Assembly: GCA_947166905.1 (NCBI GenBank)
Contig: CAMVFZ010000009.1
Coordinates: 1-64,000, forward strand
Direction of reading: 5' to 3'
DNA from: an uncultured Prevotellaceae bacterium
GTDB taxonomy: Bacteria; Bacteroidota; Bacteroidia; Bacteroidales; UBA932
DNA: 64,000 bases
Below the pieces are notes generated by a model. That model searched no databases and had not been told where the DNA came from. It worked only from the letters and a program-made list of their open reading frames with translations. Shown in pieces: positions 17,185-26,309 of this stretch (the stretch's first letter is position 1; every line of letters starts with the position of its first letter). The translations under genes were made by a program, and so were the position numbers.

Positions 17185-18027
17185 ATGAAGCGTTTATTAT
17201 TTTTAGCGATTCCCGCCTTGTTGCTGGTATCCTGTGCAGGGGACCAGATCACCTGGACTCGCGCCTCTATCAGGGGCCAGCGTACAGGTGTCGTTGCCTG
17301 CAATGCTACCAATGTGGCAGAGACGGTAGGAACAATAAATGATTCCGTATACACGGCCCCCAACGGCCGTACCTTCGGCCCCCAGACCTCTACTTACAAG
17401 GTTGCAAAGGCTATGCTGGACGCCCAGCCCAAGATGGCAGACCTTAAGACTGTTATCGGCTATTCACCCCGCGAGATGATAAGGATGCGTCCTGAGAGCG
17501 AGATCAGCGACTGGTTCATTGACGAGCTTATGCGCGCTGCAGAGCGTAAATCCGGCAAAAAGATTGATGTGGGTATCACCAATTTTGGCGGCATCCGCGT
17601 TGATATGCCTGTTGGCGACGTGCTTAAGGACGATATCGTATCCATGTTCCCCTTCAAGAACAACCTTTGCTACGTAGAATTGGCCGGCAAGGAAGTACGT
17701 GCCCTTCTGGAGCAGTTCGCAGCTACTGGCTGGCAGGTTGTGGGCGGCGCACGCTGCGTCGTAAGGAACGGTAAGTTGGAGAGCGCAGAAATCGACGGCA
17801 AGCCCCTCGACGACAACCGCATTTACAGCGTTGCAACTATCTCCTTCCTTCTTAACGGTGGTGACGATATCTTTGTCGCCCGCAATGCAAAGAAGCTGGA
17901 AATCTACCCGGAGTACCTGATAGACATCATGCTCCCTTATGTTCTGCGCACTACCGCAGAGGGTAAGGCTATCGAGTATCAGACCGACGGCCGTATCCAG
18001 ATATTCAATACAGAAGACGAAAATTAG
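17185..18027 (+). CDS. Lipoprotein with 5'-nucleotidase C-terminal domain
   Basis: The 280-aa product starts with a lipoprotein signal (LLFLAIPALLLVSC, Cys at 17) and consists of the substrate-binding C-terminal domain of UshA-type 5'-nucleotidases (NFGGIRVDMPVGDVLKDDIVSMFPFKN, GDDIFVARNAKK). The catalytic metal domain is absent here but is encoded by the next gene, so together they equal one UshA-like enzyme. Family role: hydrolysis of nucleotides or sugar nucleotides in the periplasm. The two genes lie 12 bases apart. Confidence 0.88.
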   Translation: MKRLLFLAIPALLLVSCAGDQITWTRASIRGQRTGVVACNATNVAETVGTINDSVYTAPNGRTFGPQTSTYKVAKAMLDAQPKMADLKTVIGYSPREMIRMRPESEISDWFIDELMRAAERKSGKKIDVGITNFGGIRVDMPVGDVLKDDIVSMFPFKNNLCYVELAGKEVRALLEQFAATGWQVVGGARCVVRNGKLESAEIDGKPLDDNRIYSVATISFLLNGGDDIFVARNAKKLEIYPEYLIDIMLPYVLRTTAEGKAIEYQTDGRIQIFNTEDEN

Positions 18028-18039
18028 GAGGACCGGAAT

Positions 18040-18864
18040 ATGAAAAACGTAATAGTAAAAGCTATCTTAGTCATTTCTGCCTTCCTGCTTTTGGCCTGCG
18101 GCAGACAGGAGCTGGTTATCATTCATTTGAACGATACCCATTCGCACTTCGAGCCCATCCGTAGCGGCACCGATTCAATGCGTGGCGGCGTTATAGAGCG
18201 CTCTGTTTACATTGACAGCGTTCGCAACGCGGCTGGCAACGAGAACGTTCTCCTTGTTCATGCAGGAGACTTCAGCCAGGGTACATCCTACTTCTCACAG
18301 CTTAACGGAGACCTTGAAATAGAGGTTATGAACGCCCTCGGATATGACGTAGTAACCCTTGGCAACCACGAGTTTGACAATGGCCTTGAGGAACTTGCCC
18401 GCCGCCTTGCCAACCTTAATTGCCCCGTTGTCTGCGCCAACTACGACTTTTCTGTCTTTGAGGTAGGCAAGTATGTAAAGCCCTATGTTATCATCAACAG
18501 GGGAGGAAAGAAGATTGGAATATTCGGCATGCTTACCGATATCACCAAGGTTGTGGACAGAAACGTGGCCGACCGTCTTCCCAAGCTGGATGACGTAGAG
18601 GTTGCCAACAAGTGGGCCGATTATCTTAAACTTGAAGAGAAATGCGACCTTGTGATCGCCCTCAGCCATCTGGGCTTCAATATCCCGGAGTTTGACGATA
18701 TCAAATTGGTGAAGGCAACCCGCAACGTTGACCTTGTAATCGGTGGTCACACCCACACCTTCCTGGAGAAGATCGAATACGCCCAGAACCTTGACGGCAA
18801 GGATATTCCCATCGTTCAGGACGGATGCTGGGGCCTTAACATAGGCAAGCTTGAAATAAAATAA
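18040..18864 (+). CDS. Lipoprotein metallophosphoesterase, 5'-nucleotidase N-terminal domain
   Basis: The 274-aa product has a lipoprotein signal (AFLLLACGRQ) and the calcineurin-like metal motifs: HLNDTHSHFEP, HAGDFSQG, LGNHEFDNG, and GGHTHTFLE, in that order. It lacks the C-terminal substrate domain, supplied by the gene upstream. Product localisation is presumably the outer membrane or periplasm. The order C-domain gene first, catalytic gene second, is the reverse of the fused enzyme. Confidence 0.9.
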   Translation: MKNVIVKAILVISAFLLLACGRQELVIIHLNDTHSHFEPIRSGTDSMRGGVIERSVYIDSVRNAAGNENVLLVHAGDFSQGTSYFSQLNGDLEIEVMNALGYDVVTLGNHEFDNGLEELARRLANLNCPVVCANYDFSVFEVGKYVKPYVIINRGGKKIGIFGMLTDITKVVDRNVADRLPKLDDVEVANKWADYLKLEEKCDLVIALSHLGFNIPEFDDIKLVKATRNVDLVIGGHTHTFLEKIEYAQNLDGKDIPIVQDGCWGLNIGKLEIK

Positions 18865-18886
18865 GTTGGAGCTTAAAAGCGAATAC

Positions 18887-19669
18887 ATGATTGACCTGGA
18901 CAAGATCCTGAGGAAGAAATTCCCCAGGATCCCCGGGTTTCTTGTTCGCTGGATAAAAAAGCTCTTTCACATAGACTTCCTGAACGGCTTCATCGGCCAG
19001 GGATACCAGGGGGTGGAGTTTGCTCAGGAGTGTATTAAATACTTGAATATCAATCTTGTAGTTGAGGGATTGGAGAATATAAAGGCCGATGGTACCAGGT
19101 ACACCTTTGCCTGCAACCATCCGCTTGGCGGGGCCGATGCCATAGCCCTTGTAAAGGTTATGGGAGAGCTCTTCGGGGACAATTGCCGCTTCCCGGTAAA
19201 CGACTTCCTGATGAATATCAAGGGCCTTTCCGGTATGCTAATTCCCGTGAACAAAGTAGGCACCCAGTCCAGGGAACTGGCGCTTGGAATGGAGCGCGCC
19301 TTTGCCTCCGACGCCCAGATAGGCACTTTCCCGGCAGGGAAGTGCTCCCGCAAGATTGACGGAAAGATCCAGGACGTTGCCTGGGGCAAATCTTTCATTA
19401 CAAAAAGCGTCCAGAACAACCGTATGGTGGTTCCTTGCCGGTTCTTCGGCCAGAACTCAAAGCGGTTCTACAGACTGGACAAGATTGGAAAAATGCTGGG
19501 AATGAAGTTCCCGCTGGCAATGATACTGCTGCCGGACGAGCTTTATCGTGCGCAGGGCAGTACGCTCCGGCTGGTGATAGGAAAGCCTATCCCTCCGGAA
19601 CATTTTGACAACACAAAGACACCTCTCCAGTGGGCCGCTGCGGTAAGAGAGATGGTATACGGTATATAA
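18887..19669 (+). CDS. glsA: Lysophospholipid-type O-acyltransferase, GlsA-like
   Basis: The 260-aa product is a PlsC-family acyltransferase with the NHPLGGADAIAL block (the HX4D motif) near residue 80 and a later FPAGKCSRK block that fits the third conserved motif. I choose the ATG at 18887; a TTG at 18866 is possible. It is fused in operon with an OlsB-like N-acyltransferase by a TAATG overlap. By family knowledge of Bacteroides, this pair makes glycine lipids: GlsB N-acylates glycine with a 3-hydroxy fatty acid, and GlsA adds the second acyl chain. The assignment rests on the pair and its order, not on either gene alone. Confidence 0.8.
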   Translation: MIDLDKILRKKFPRIPGFLVRWIKKLFHIDFLNGFIGQGYQGVEFAQECIKYLNINLVVEGLENIKADGTRYTFACNHPLGGADAIALVKVMGELFGDNCRFPVNDFLMNIKGLSGMLIPVNKVGTQSRELALGMERAFASDAQIGTFPAGKCSRKIDGKIQDVAWGKSFITKSVQNNRMVVPCRFFGQNSKRFYRLDKIGKMLGMKFPLAMILLPDELYRAQGSTLRLVIGKPIPPEHFDNTKTPLQWAAAVREMVYGI

Positions 19670-20655
19670 TGAAGAAGATTATTGAACCTGTAGACAGGGC
19701 CTTGCTTAAGGCCGAGCTTAAACCGGAGTACCTGCTCCGCAACACCAATCGTGCGGGAAACGAGATCTATGTGGTAACCTGGCAGCAGGCACCCAACGTG
19801 CTCCGCGAGATTGGCCGCCTTAGAGAAGAAGCCTTCCGCGCCGGCGGCGGTGGAACAGGAGAAGAACTGGACCTGGACAAGTTTGACATGGATCCCGTCT
19901 ACGGTTACAAGCAGCTTGTACTGTGGAGCCCGGAAGAAGAGCAGATTATAGGCGGATACCGCTATGTACCGTGCTCAGAGGCTGTTTTCAATATCAGTGG
20001 CCAGCCCATCATCACCTCTTCCCACATGTTCACCTTCTCCAAGAAGTTCATCAAGCATTATCTTCCTTATTCAATAGAGCTGGGCCGTTCCTTCGTATCC
20101 CTGGATTATCAGAGCACACGTCTTGGAAGCAAGAGCATCTACGCCCTTGACAACCTTTTTGACGGACTTGGAGCCCTTACCCATATCTATCCGGATATCA
20201 AGTACTTCTTTGGCAAAATGACCATTTATCCGGACTACCCGCGAGAGGCCCTGGATATGATTATGGTCTTCCTTCGCAAGTATTTCCCGGACCATCAGAA
20301 ACTTGCCAGCGTTGGCATCCCCGTAAAACCGGAACATCCCCAGAAATATCGTCCCCTGTTCAGGGGTAAGACCTATAAAGAGGGCTACCGTATACTGAAT
20401 GCAGAGATTCGTGCCATGGGCCTTAATATCCCGCCCCTGGTTAACTCATACATGAATTTATCCCCGTCCATGAAGTATCTTGGAACAGGGATAAACGATG
20501 AGTTTGCCGATGTCTACGATTCCGGTATCCTGGTCACCTTCGACGACCTTTACCCGGAAAAGAAGCAGCGCTACATTGAATCTGTATTCAAGATAGGCTG
20601 GCAGAAGCTGAAGAAGAGCTTCCGTAAGCCTAAAGCTGAAGGTAAGAAGAAATAG
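19669..20655 (+). CDS. glsB: GNAT N-acyltransferase, GlsB-like (glycine lipid synthesis)
   Basis: The 328-aa product resembles the OlsB/GlsB hemolysin-like N-acyltransferases that transfer 3-hydroxyacyl chains from ACP to an amino acid. Visible markers are RLREEAFRAGGGGTGEELDLDKFD, the GGYRYVPC strand, and ELGRSFVSLDYQ. The ATG at 19669 overlaps the glsA stop. The expected first product is N-(3-hydroxyacyl)glycine (the commendamide type), a lipid and host-signalling precursor in gut Bacteroides. The 3' end overlaps the convergent oxidoreductase gene by 26 bases. Confidence 0.8.
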   Translation: MKKIIEPVDRALLKAELKPEYLLRNTNRAGNEIYVVTWQQAPNVLREIGRLREEAFRAGGGGTGEELDLDKFDMDPVYGYKQLVLWSPEEEQIIGGYRYVPCSEAVFNISGQPIITSSHMFTFSKKFIKHYLPYSIELGRSFVSLDYQSTRLGSKSIYALDNLFDGLGALTHIYPDIKYFFGKMTIYPDYPREALDMIMVFLRKYFPDHQKLASVGIPVKPEHPQKYRPLFRGKTYKEGYRILNAEIRAMGLNIPPLVNSYMNLSPSMKYLGTGINDEFADVYDSGILVTFDDLYPEKKQRYIESVFKIGWQKLKKSFRKPKAEGKKK

Positions 20656-21814
20656 CAGCGACCTGCTCACGTGCAGATTCTACGGCCTCGACTACGGTTT
20701 TGGGGCCGTAATTGTAATCTCCAGCGGTGAATACGCCCTCCAGTCCGTCCGGATAAGCGCCTTCCATAAGATCCTTGTCCACGCCCTCGCTAACTGCTAC
20801 GATCATGGTGTCGAAGTCCATCTCAGAATCAGTGCCGTCAAGAATGCGGGTTGCTAGTGAACCGTCTTCACGGGTGTAGTTCTCACACTTGCGGACGATG
20901 GCGTAAGTTCTTGAGCCTTCGGTCTTTACCTCTACCGGAACGGTGAATACATTGTATTTTACGCCTTCTTCCTGGGACTCTTTAACCTCCAGTTTGTTGG
21001 CGGGCATATTCTCGTAAGTCTTGCGGTATACTACAGTGGTGTCGCAGCCGCGGCGAACAGCCGTGCGGCAAGCGTCCATGGCCACGTTTCCGCCGCCGAT
21101 AACCAGCACCTTGTTGCCAAGGTCAAATTTCTCCGGCTCCTTAAGGAATTCCAGGGCGTGAATTACGTGGGGATTGTCTTCTCCGGGGATGCGCATTTCC
21201 TTGGCCACCCATGCGCCGGCAGCCATAAGAACAGCATCGTGGCTATCTTTCAAAGTCTTGACAGTCAGTTCTTTGCCGATGGTTACTCCACCGTGGAACT
21301 TAACGCCAATCTCATTGAGAATACGCTCGTAAGCGTCTACGTATTTCTTGTCCAGACGGAAGTCGGGAATGCCGTAGCGAAGCACTCCGCCTACGCGCGG
21401 GAAAACGTCGTAAAGGTCTACTGCTACGCCCTTCTGGCGCAGCCAGATGGCTGCTGCTATACCGGCGGGGCCGGCACCTACGATGGCAACGGATTTGCCG
21501 CAATCGGCAGCGGGAACCTCTACGTGGGCATCGCCCAATATATAAGGCATGGAAATCTCCTGTTCAATCTCATACCATCGGACGGGAGTCTGTTTGATTC
21601 CAAGTACGCAGTGGCCATAGCAGAAAAGGGCCCAGTCGCATACCTGGCAGGTAATTGCGCTGAACGGGTTGTTCTGGAAAAGGATCCTTGCTGCTTCGGC
21701 CGTGTTGCCCTCCCTATAAAGCTTCATGGCAACCGGAACATTGGTGTGTACAGGGCACGCATTCATGCAGCGTGCATTCTTGCAAAGTAAACAGCGGTTA
21801 GCTTCAGTGTTCAT
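20630..21814 (-). CDS. GltD-like NAD(P)/FAD oxidoreductase
   Basis: The 394-aa product has an N-terminal Cys-rich region (CLLCKNARCMNACP, then TCQVCDWALFCYGHC) that would bind iron-sulfur clusters, a first dinucleotide fold at VAIVGAGPAGIAAA (about 112), and a second at VLVIGGGNVAMDACR (about 242), with the closing FTAGDYNYGPKTVVEA. That is the architecture of the glutamate synthase small subunit and of PreT-like proteins. No large subunit is nearby, so it may serve another electron-transfer partner. The 3' ends of this gene and glsB overlap by 26 bases. Confidence 0.85.
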   Translation of the reverse strand: MNTEANRCLLCKNARCMNACPVHTNVPVAMKLYREGNTAEAARILFQNNPFSAITCQVCDWALFCYGHCVLGIKQTPVRWYEIEQEISMPYILGDAHVEVPAADCGKSVAIVGAGPAGIAAAIWLRQKGVAVDLYDVFPRVGGVLRYGIPDFRLDKKYVDAYERILNEIGVKFHGGVTIGKELTVKTLKDSHDAVLMAAGAWVAKEMRIPGEDNPHVIHALEFLKEPEKFDLGNKVLVIGGGNVAMDACRTAVRRGCDTTVVYRKTYENMPANKLEVKESQEEGVKYNVFTVPVEVKTEGSRTYAIVRKCENYTREDGSLATRILDGTDSEMDFDTMIVAVSEGVDKDLMEGAYPDGLEGVFTAGDYNYGPKTVVEAVESAREQVAAISSYLQL

Positions 21815-21871
21815 ATATTCTTAGGTTATGTGTCTTTTATCTAAAATCGGCCCGCAAATATAGTTAAATTT

Positions 21872-21902
21872 TTGTTTAAATCGATTCTAAAAGCTATATT
21901 TG
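21872..21902 (+). promoter_or_regulatory. Promoter of the BACON/peptidase/glycosidase operon
   Basis: TTG (21872-21874), 20 bases, TATATTTG (21895-21902), a full consensus match, 54 bases before the first ATG. A minus-strand TATATTTG (21855-21862) nearby may serve the divergent oxidoreductase gene, so the two promoters lie back to back. Confidence 0.8.
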
Positions 21903-21956
21903 CGTGGATATGTCGCCCGTAACGGCATACATAACGGTTAAACTTACTAAAACCTG

Positions 21957-23183
21957 ATGAATAAAATTAAGACCCTGGGCCTTGCCTGTCTTGCTCTGTT
22001 TGCCATCTCATGCGGTGGCGGCAAAGAGGAAGAAACTCCTAAGGTAAAAGAGCCTACTATTCTGACTACCAGCGTGGTGCAGACAACCTTCAGTCCGGAG
22101 GCCAATACTGCAAGTATCATCGTTACATGTGACGCGCCATGGACAATGACTTCAAGCGAGTCATGGCTTACCGTCAGCCCTTCATCCGGAAACGGCTCAG
22201 TTCCTGCCGTTACCGTCTCTGCTTCTATGAAGATTAACAAGAGCACATCTTCGCGTACAGCCACCCTTACCGTTAAATCCGGGACCAAGACTGCCGTGGT
22301 CAACATCACCCAGAAGGCTATTACAGAGATGCTGCCTGTGACCGAGGTCAACCTTGTAAAGGCAGAGGCTGCCAAGTTCAGGATAGTCACCGTACAGGAT
22401 TGGACCGCAACCATTCCGGCCGATGCCCAGGACTGGCTGAAGATGGATCCCAAGACAGGAAAGGGTGATATTTACGTTTATTTCCAGGCCGTTGACGAGA
22501 ACATCAACGTAGGCGACCGTAAAACCACGGTTACCATCAACATCGGCGGTGATTCTGTTGAAATTCCTGTTACCCAGAGGCAGAAGGACGTGATTCTCTT
22601 CGAATCCGGCAGCGTTGCCGTAGATTATCAGGCCCGCTGCTTTGAGGTAGCTACCAATACGAACGTCAACTTCACAGTAACCGTTGCAGAGGGTTCCGAC
22701 TGGCTCCATTATGTAGAGACCAAGGCCCTTAATACCATGAAGTCCACCTTCATGGTAGACCAGAACTCAGGCACCAGCCCCAGGTTCGCAAAGGTTAACT
22801 TCAGCTACGGCACAGAACTTACAGAGGTGCTGAACGTCGCTCAGGGCCCTATGAGCTCTGTTACCACCAAGACCCTTCCCGGTCTTTACCTGGTTGGCGG
22901 CACAGAGTACGCTTATGCCGCAGGAAAGGACCAGCTTTCCATCTTCAAGTCATCGGAGAAATTCGGCTTCAGGCTTCTTAGCCCCCTGGATATCAGGGTA
23001 GTGGAAATCGCCGGCTTACCTCTGGACGTAACGGAGAACATGGCTGTAGATGTTACCATCAAAGTCCTTGAGGGTAAAAACATCGTTCTCCAGAAGAATG
23101 ACACCGCCTATGTTGTCAAGGCCGATGACAACTATCTCTGGCTTGCCTTGTCCGACGGCTCAGGCGCAGTTGTAAAGAAGTAG
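21957..23183 (+). CDS. BACON-domain surface lipoprotein
   Basis: The 408-aa product has a lipoprotein signal (LACLALFAISCGGG). Three tandem modules of about 85-90 residues follow, each with the D/S-W-L marker (SSESWLTVSPSSG, DAQDWLKMDPKTG, GSDWLHYVE), and the first two end in the N-I/V-T-Q strand of BACON domains. A beta-rich C-terminal domain of about 110 residues is unassigned. BACON domains are thought to bind mucins or carbohydrate at the cell surface. The next gene starts five bases after the stop. Confidence 0.88.
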   Translation: MNKIKTLGLACLALFAISCGGGKEEETPKVKEPTILTTSVVQTTFSPEANTASIIVTCDAPWTMTSSESWLTVSPSSGNGSVPAVTVSASMKINKSTSSRTATLTVKSGTKTAVVNITQKAITEMLPVTEVNLVKAEAAKFRIVTVQDWTATIPADAQDWLKMDPKTGKGDIYVYFQAVDENINVGDRKTTVTINIGGDSVEIPVTQRQKDVILFESGSVAVDYQARCFEVATNTNVNFTVTVAEGSDWLHYVETKALNTMKSTFMVDQNSGTSPRFAKVNFSYGTELTEVLNVAQGPMSSVTTKTLPGLYLVGGTEYAYAAGKDQLSIFKSSEKFGFRLLSPLDIRVVEIAGLPLDVTENMAVDVTIKVLEGKNIVLQKNDTAYVVKADDNYLWLALSDGSGAVVKK

Positions 23184-23187
23184 TCGT

Positions 23188-24918
23188 ATGAAAAAGATAT
23201 TCTCAACTATTATATTGTCAGTGATGGCCACAGCATCCCTGTTCGCCATCAAGGCCCCGGAGACTCCTATCCAGTACAGGCAGCCGGACGGCAGTGTTGT
23301 TACCATTGTAAAACACGGAGACGAATTCCACCACTGGACCACAATGAATGGGGTAGTGGTAAAGATGAGCCCGGACGGTTACTGGCGTCCCGTTGCCAAC
23401 CAGTCCGCTTACAAGCAGGCATCGGCAGTGAGCATTGCAAAGCGTCGCGAGGCTTCTGAAAGGATAGAGGCTGCACGTTCTTCTGCCATCAACCAGGGTG
23501 AAAAACACTTCCTTGTAATCCTTATAGAGTTCAGTGACCTGTCCTTTACCGTTGAAAATGCCAACCAGGCCTTCTCCAATTTGCTCAACCAGAAGAACTA
23601 TTCTGCAAACGGCGGAACAGGTTCTGTAAAGGACTATTACGAAGAGAATTCAACTGACCAGTTCAAGCCTACTTACGACGTTTATGGCCCTGTAAAAGTG
23701 AGCAAATCGTACGCATATTATGGCAAGAACGACAGCAACGGTTACGACGAGCATCCGGAGGAGGCTCTCTACGAAGCCTGCGTCGCCCTTGACGACCAGA
23801 TTAATTTTGCCATTTACGATCACGACAACGATCATTACGTAGACAATATTTTCTTCTATTATGCCGGTCACAATGAGGCTGAGAATGCTTCTGAAAACAC
23901 CATTTGGCCCCATGCTTCCAGTGTCCCCTACAGCTACAACGCTGTCTTTGACGGAGTAAGGGTAAGCAGCTATGCATGTACTTCAGAGTACAGTGGCAAT
24001 GCCGGCAATAATATGTGCGGTATCGGTACATTCTGCCATGAGTTCGGCCATGTACTTGGACTGCCGGACTTCTATGATGTAAACTACGGCACAAACGGCC
24101 AGGCAGACCATATGGATAAATTCTCCCTGATGGCAGGTGGCAATTACAACAATTATGGCCGTACCCCTCCTTACCTGAATTCACTGGAGCGCAATATGCT
24201 TAACTGGATGAGCGGCTACAGCACCTTCCAGACCGGCGAATACAACGAGGCTGTTACCAACACCATCGACGCAGTAAAGAATAACATCGGCTTCAGGGTA
24301 AATGCCGATGTCGACAAAGAGTACTTTATCTTGGAGACTCGTGATGGCAGTGGCTGGGATGCTTATGTCGCCAAGGGTATGCTTGTGTATCATGTAGACC
24401 AGTCCAGCAACAAGGTATATGGTAACCTGACCGCCGGTTCACTTTGGTCTATCAACGATATCAACAGGTACTCCAACCACCCCTGTTGCGTCCCTGTGCC
24501 CTCATCCAACAAGAGTTACATGGACAGGACAGTGTTCCCTGGTGCCGCTAATGTGACCAATCTTACCCTTACAGCATGGAGTGGGGAAGATATGACCATC
24601 GTATTCAGTGATATCGCTTTTGCCGATTCAAAAATAACCCTTAAGGCAACCCAGCTCAATGATTCTTCTTTGGCAAAGATGGGCTTCAACAGCATCGCAG
24701 ACCCTAAGGGTGGTCAATACAAGGCCGGAGACTCCTTTGCATTTAACCTTGATACCGCAAAAGAAAACAAGCCTGCAAAGGTTGAGTGGTACTGGGACGG
24801 TGCAAAGCAGAGTGGCACCTCAGTGACTGTTACCGCAGGCAAGCACACCGTAATGGCAAAGCTTTTCTACTCCAGTGCAGACACAGAGGAAATTACACTT
24901 GAAATTACTGCAAACTAA
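23188..24918 (+). CDS. Secreted M6-family metallopeptidase
   Basis: The 576-aa product has a signal peptide (TIILSVMATASLFA) and the zinc motif CHEFGHVLGLPDFYD near residue 285, which is typical of M6 peptidases (immune inhibitor A type), with the downstream DKFSLMAGG Met-turn. The last 90 residues form an Ig-like domain (KPAKVEWYWDGAKQSG). Family members cut host or competitor proteins. It sits between a mucin-binding-type lipoprotein and two exoglycosidases, which suggests joint attack on glycoproteins. Confidence 0.9.
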   Translation: MKKIFSTIILSVMATASLFAIKAPETPIQYRQPDGSVVTIVKHGDEFHHWTTMNGVVVKMSPDGYWRPVANQSAYKQASAVSIAKRREASERIEAARSSAINQGEKHFLVILIEFSDLSFTVENANQAFSNLLNQKNYSANGGTGSVKDYYEENSTDQFKPTYDVYGPVKVSKSYAYYGKNDSNGYDEHPEEALYEACVALDDQINFAIYDHDNDHYVDNIFFYYAGHNEAENASENTIWPHASSVPYSYNAVFDGVRVSSYACTSEYSGNAGNNMCGIGTFCHEFGHVLGLPDFYDVNYGTNGQADHMDKFSLMAGGNYNNYGRTPPYLNSLERNMLNWMSGYSTFQTGEYNEAVTNTIDAVKNNIGFRVNADVDKEYFILETRDGSGWDAYVAKGMLVYHVDQSSNKVYGNLTAGSLWSINDINRYSNHPCCVPVPSSNKSYMDRTVFPGAANVTNLTLTAWSGEDMTIVFSDIAFADSKITLKATQLNDSSLAKMGFNSIADPKGGQYKAGDSFAFNLDTAKENKPAKVEWYWDGAKQSGTSVTVTAGKHTVMAKLFYSSADTEEITLEITAN

Positions 24919-24935
24919 ATAATTATCATTGCTTT

Positions 24936-26306
24936 ATGAGAAAGTCGATACTTACCCTTGCGGCCCTATTCATGGGTCTGGTTGTTTGTGCCCAGGAGAA
25001 TGATATTGTCAAGCAGGCCGATGGCTACGAATGGCCGACCGATCCCCAGGTCCTGGCAAAACTTTCTGATTGGCAAGACCTTAAATTCGGAGCGCTGATC
25101 CACTGGGGTCTCTATGCCGTGCCCGGTATAGTGGAATCCTGGTCTATCTGCAACGAAGACTGGGTTACCCGCCCCGCAGGCACTACCTACGAGGGTTACA
25201 AGCAGTGGTATTGGGATCTTTGCAAGGTATTCAATCCCTATGCTTTTGATCCTGTCCAGTGGGCCGATGCAGCCCAGGATGCCGGTATGAAGTATGTTAT
25301 CTTCACCACCAAGCATCACGACGGCTTCTGTATGTTCGATTCTGAGTACACGGACTTTTCCGTCGCCAAGGCCGGTCCTTTTGCTGGCAATCCTAAAAAG
25401 GATGTTGCAAAACATGTGTTCCAGGCCTTCAGGGACAAGGGTTTTATGATCGGCGCATATTACAGCAAGCCGGACTGGCATCATACCGGATTCTGGAATC
25501 CGTACTATGCCACCGCCAACCGCAGGCCCAATTACAAGATTGCTGACCATCCGGATTGGTGGCAGTCCTATGTTGACTATACCCAGAATCAGTTGAATGA
25601 GATTACCGGCGGCCGATATGGCCAGATTGATATTCTTTGGCTTGATGGCGGCTGGATAAAGGGCAGCCAGGTTGGCATCGAGAGCGTTCTTGAGAAGGCT
25701 CGTGCCCGTTATCCGGGTATGATTTGCGTAGACCGTACCATCAAGGGCCCTAACGAGAATTATCAGACCCCGGAAAGGCGGATACCTGAAAAGCAGGTGA
25801 ATCATCCCTGGGAGTCATGCCTTACCCATAGCAACGACTGGGGCTGGGTGCCCAATGCCCCTTACAAGAGTGCCAGGACGGTTATCGGCATACTTGCAGA
25901 GATAGTTGCAAAGGGTGGTTGCCTTGTACTTGGTGTTGGCCCGAATGCCCAGGGCCTGGTAGAGGAGAAGCAGATTTACATCCTCAAAGAGATAGGGGAG
26001 TGGCTTCGCAGATGCGGTGCTGCCATTTATGGCACTGTGACTACGGAGGCTTACAATCCTGCGGAGAAGCTTTGGGTTACTGCGTCCAAGGATGGCAAGA
26101 CCAACTATGCCATTTATGCCCTTGCCGATGGTGAAAAGGTCCCTGCAGAGCTTTCCTGGACGGGCCAGCTGCCCGTTGGCGGCAAGGTTACCCTGCTTAA
26201 TACCGGAGCAAAATTAACAGCTAAAATTAAAGATGGCAAGGTTACAGTCGCCCTGCCTAAAAACCTAAAAGAAGAACCTGTTGCAGTCAGCTTTATTGCA
26301 AAATAA
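24936..26306 (+). CDS. Alpha-L-fucosidase, GH29
   Basis: The 456-aa enzyme has a signal peptide (LAALFMGLVVCAQE) and GH29 landmarks: FGALIHWGLYAVPG, YVIFTTKHHDGFCMFDSEYTDF, and ILWLDGGW, whose Asp is the expected nucleophile of this retaining family. A C-terminal beta-sandwich follows (residues 370-456). It removes terminal fucose from host-type glycans. It lies in a five-gene operon. Confidence 0.93.
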   Translation: MRKSILTLAALFMGLVVCAQENDIVKQADGYEWPTDPQVLAKLSDWQDLKFGALIHWGLYAVPGIVESWSICNEDWVTRPAGTTYEGYKQWYWDLCKVFNPYAFDPVQWADAAQDAGMKYVIFTTKHHDGFCMFDSEYTDFSVAKAGPFAGNPKKDVAKHVFQAFRDKGFMIGAYYSKPDWHHTGFWNPYYATANRRPNYKIADHPDWWQSYVDYTQNQLNEITGGRYGQIDILWLDGGWIKGSQVGIESVLEKARARYPGMICVDRTIKGPNENYQTPERRIPEKQVNHPWESCLTHSNDWGWVPNAPYKSARTVIGILAEIVAKGGCLVLGVGPNAQGLVEEKQIYILKEIGEWLRRCGAAIYGTVTTEAYNPAEKLWVTASKDGKTNYAIYALADGEKVPAELSWTGQLPVGGKVTLLNTGAKLTAKIKDGKVTVALPKNLKEEPVAVSFIAK

Positions 26307-26309
26307 AAA

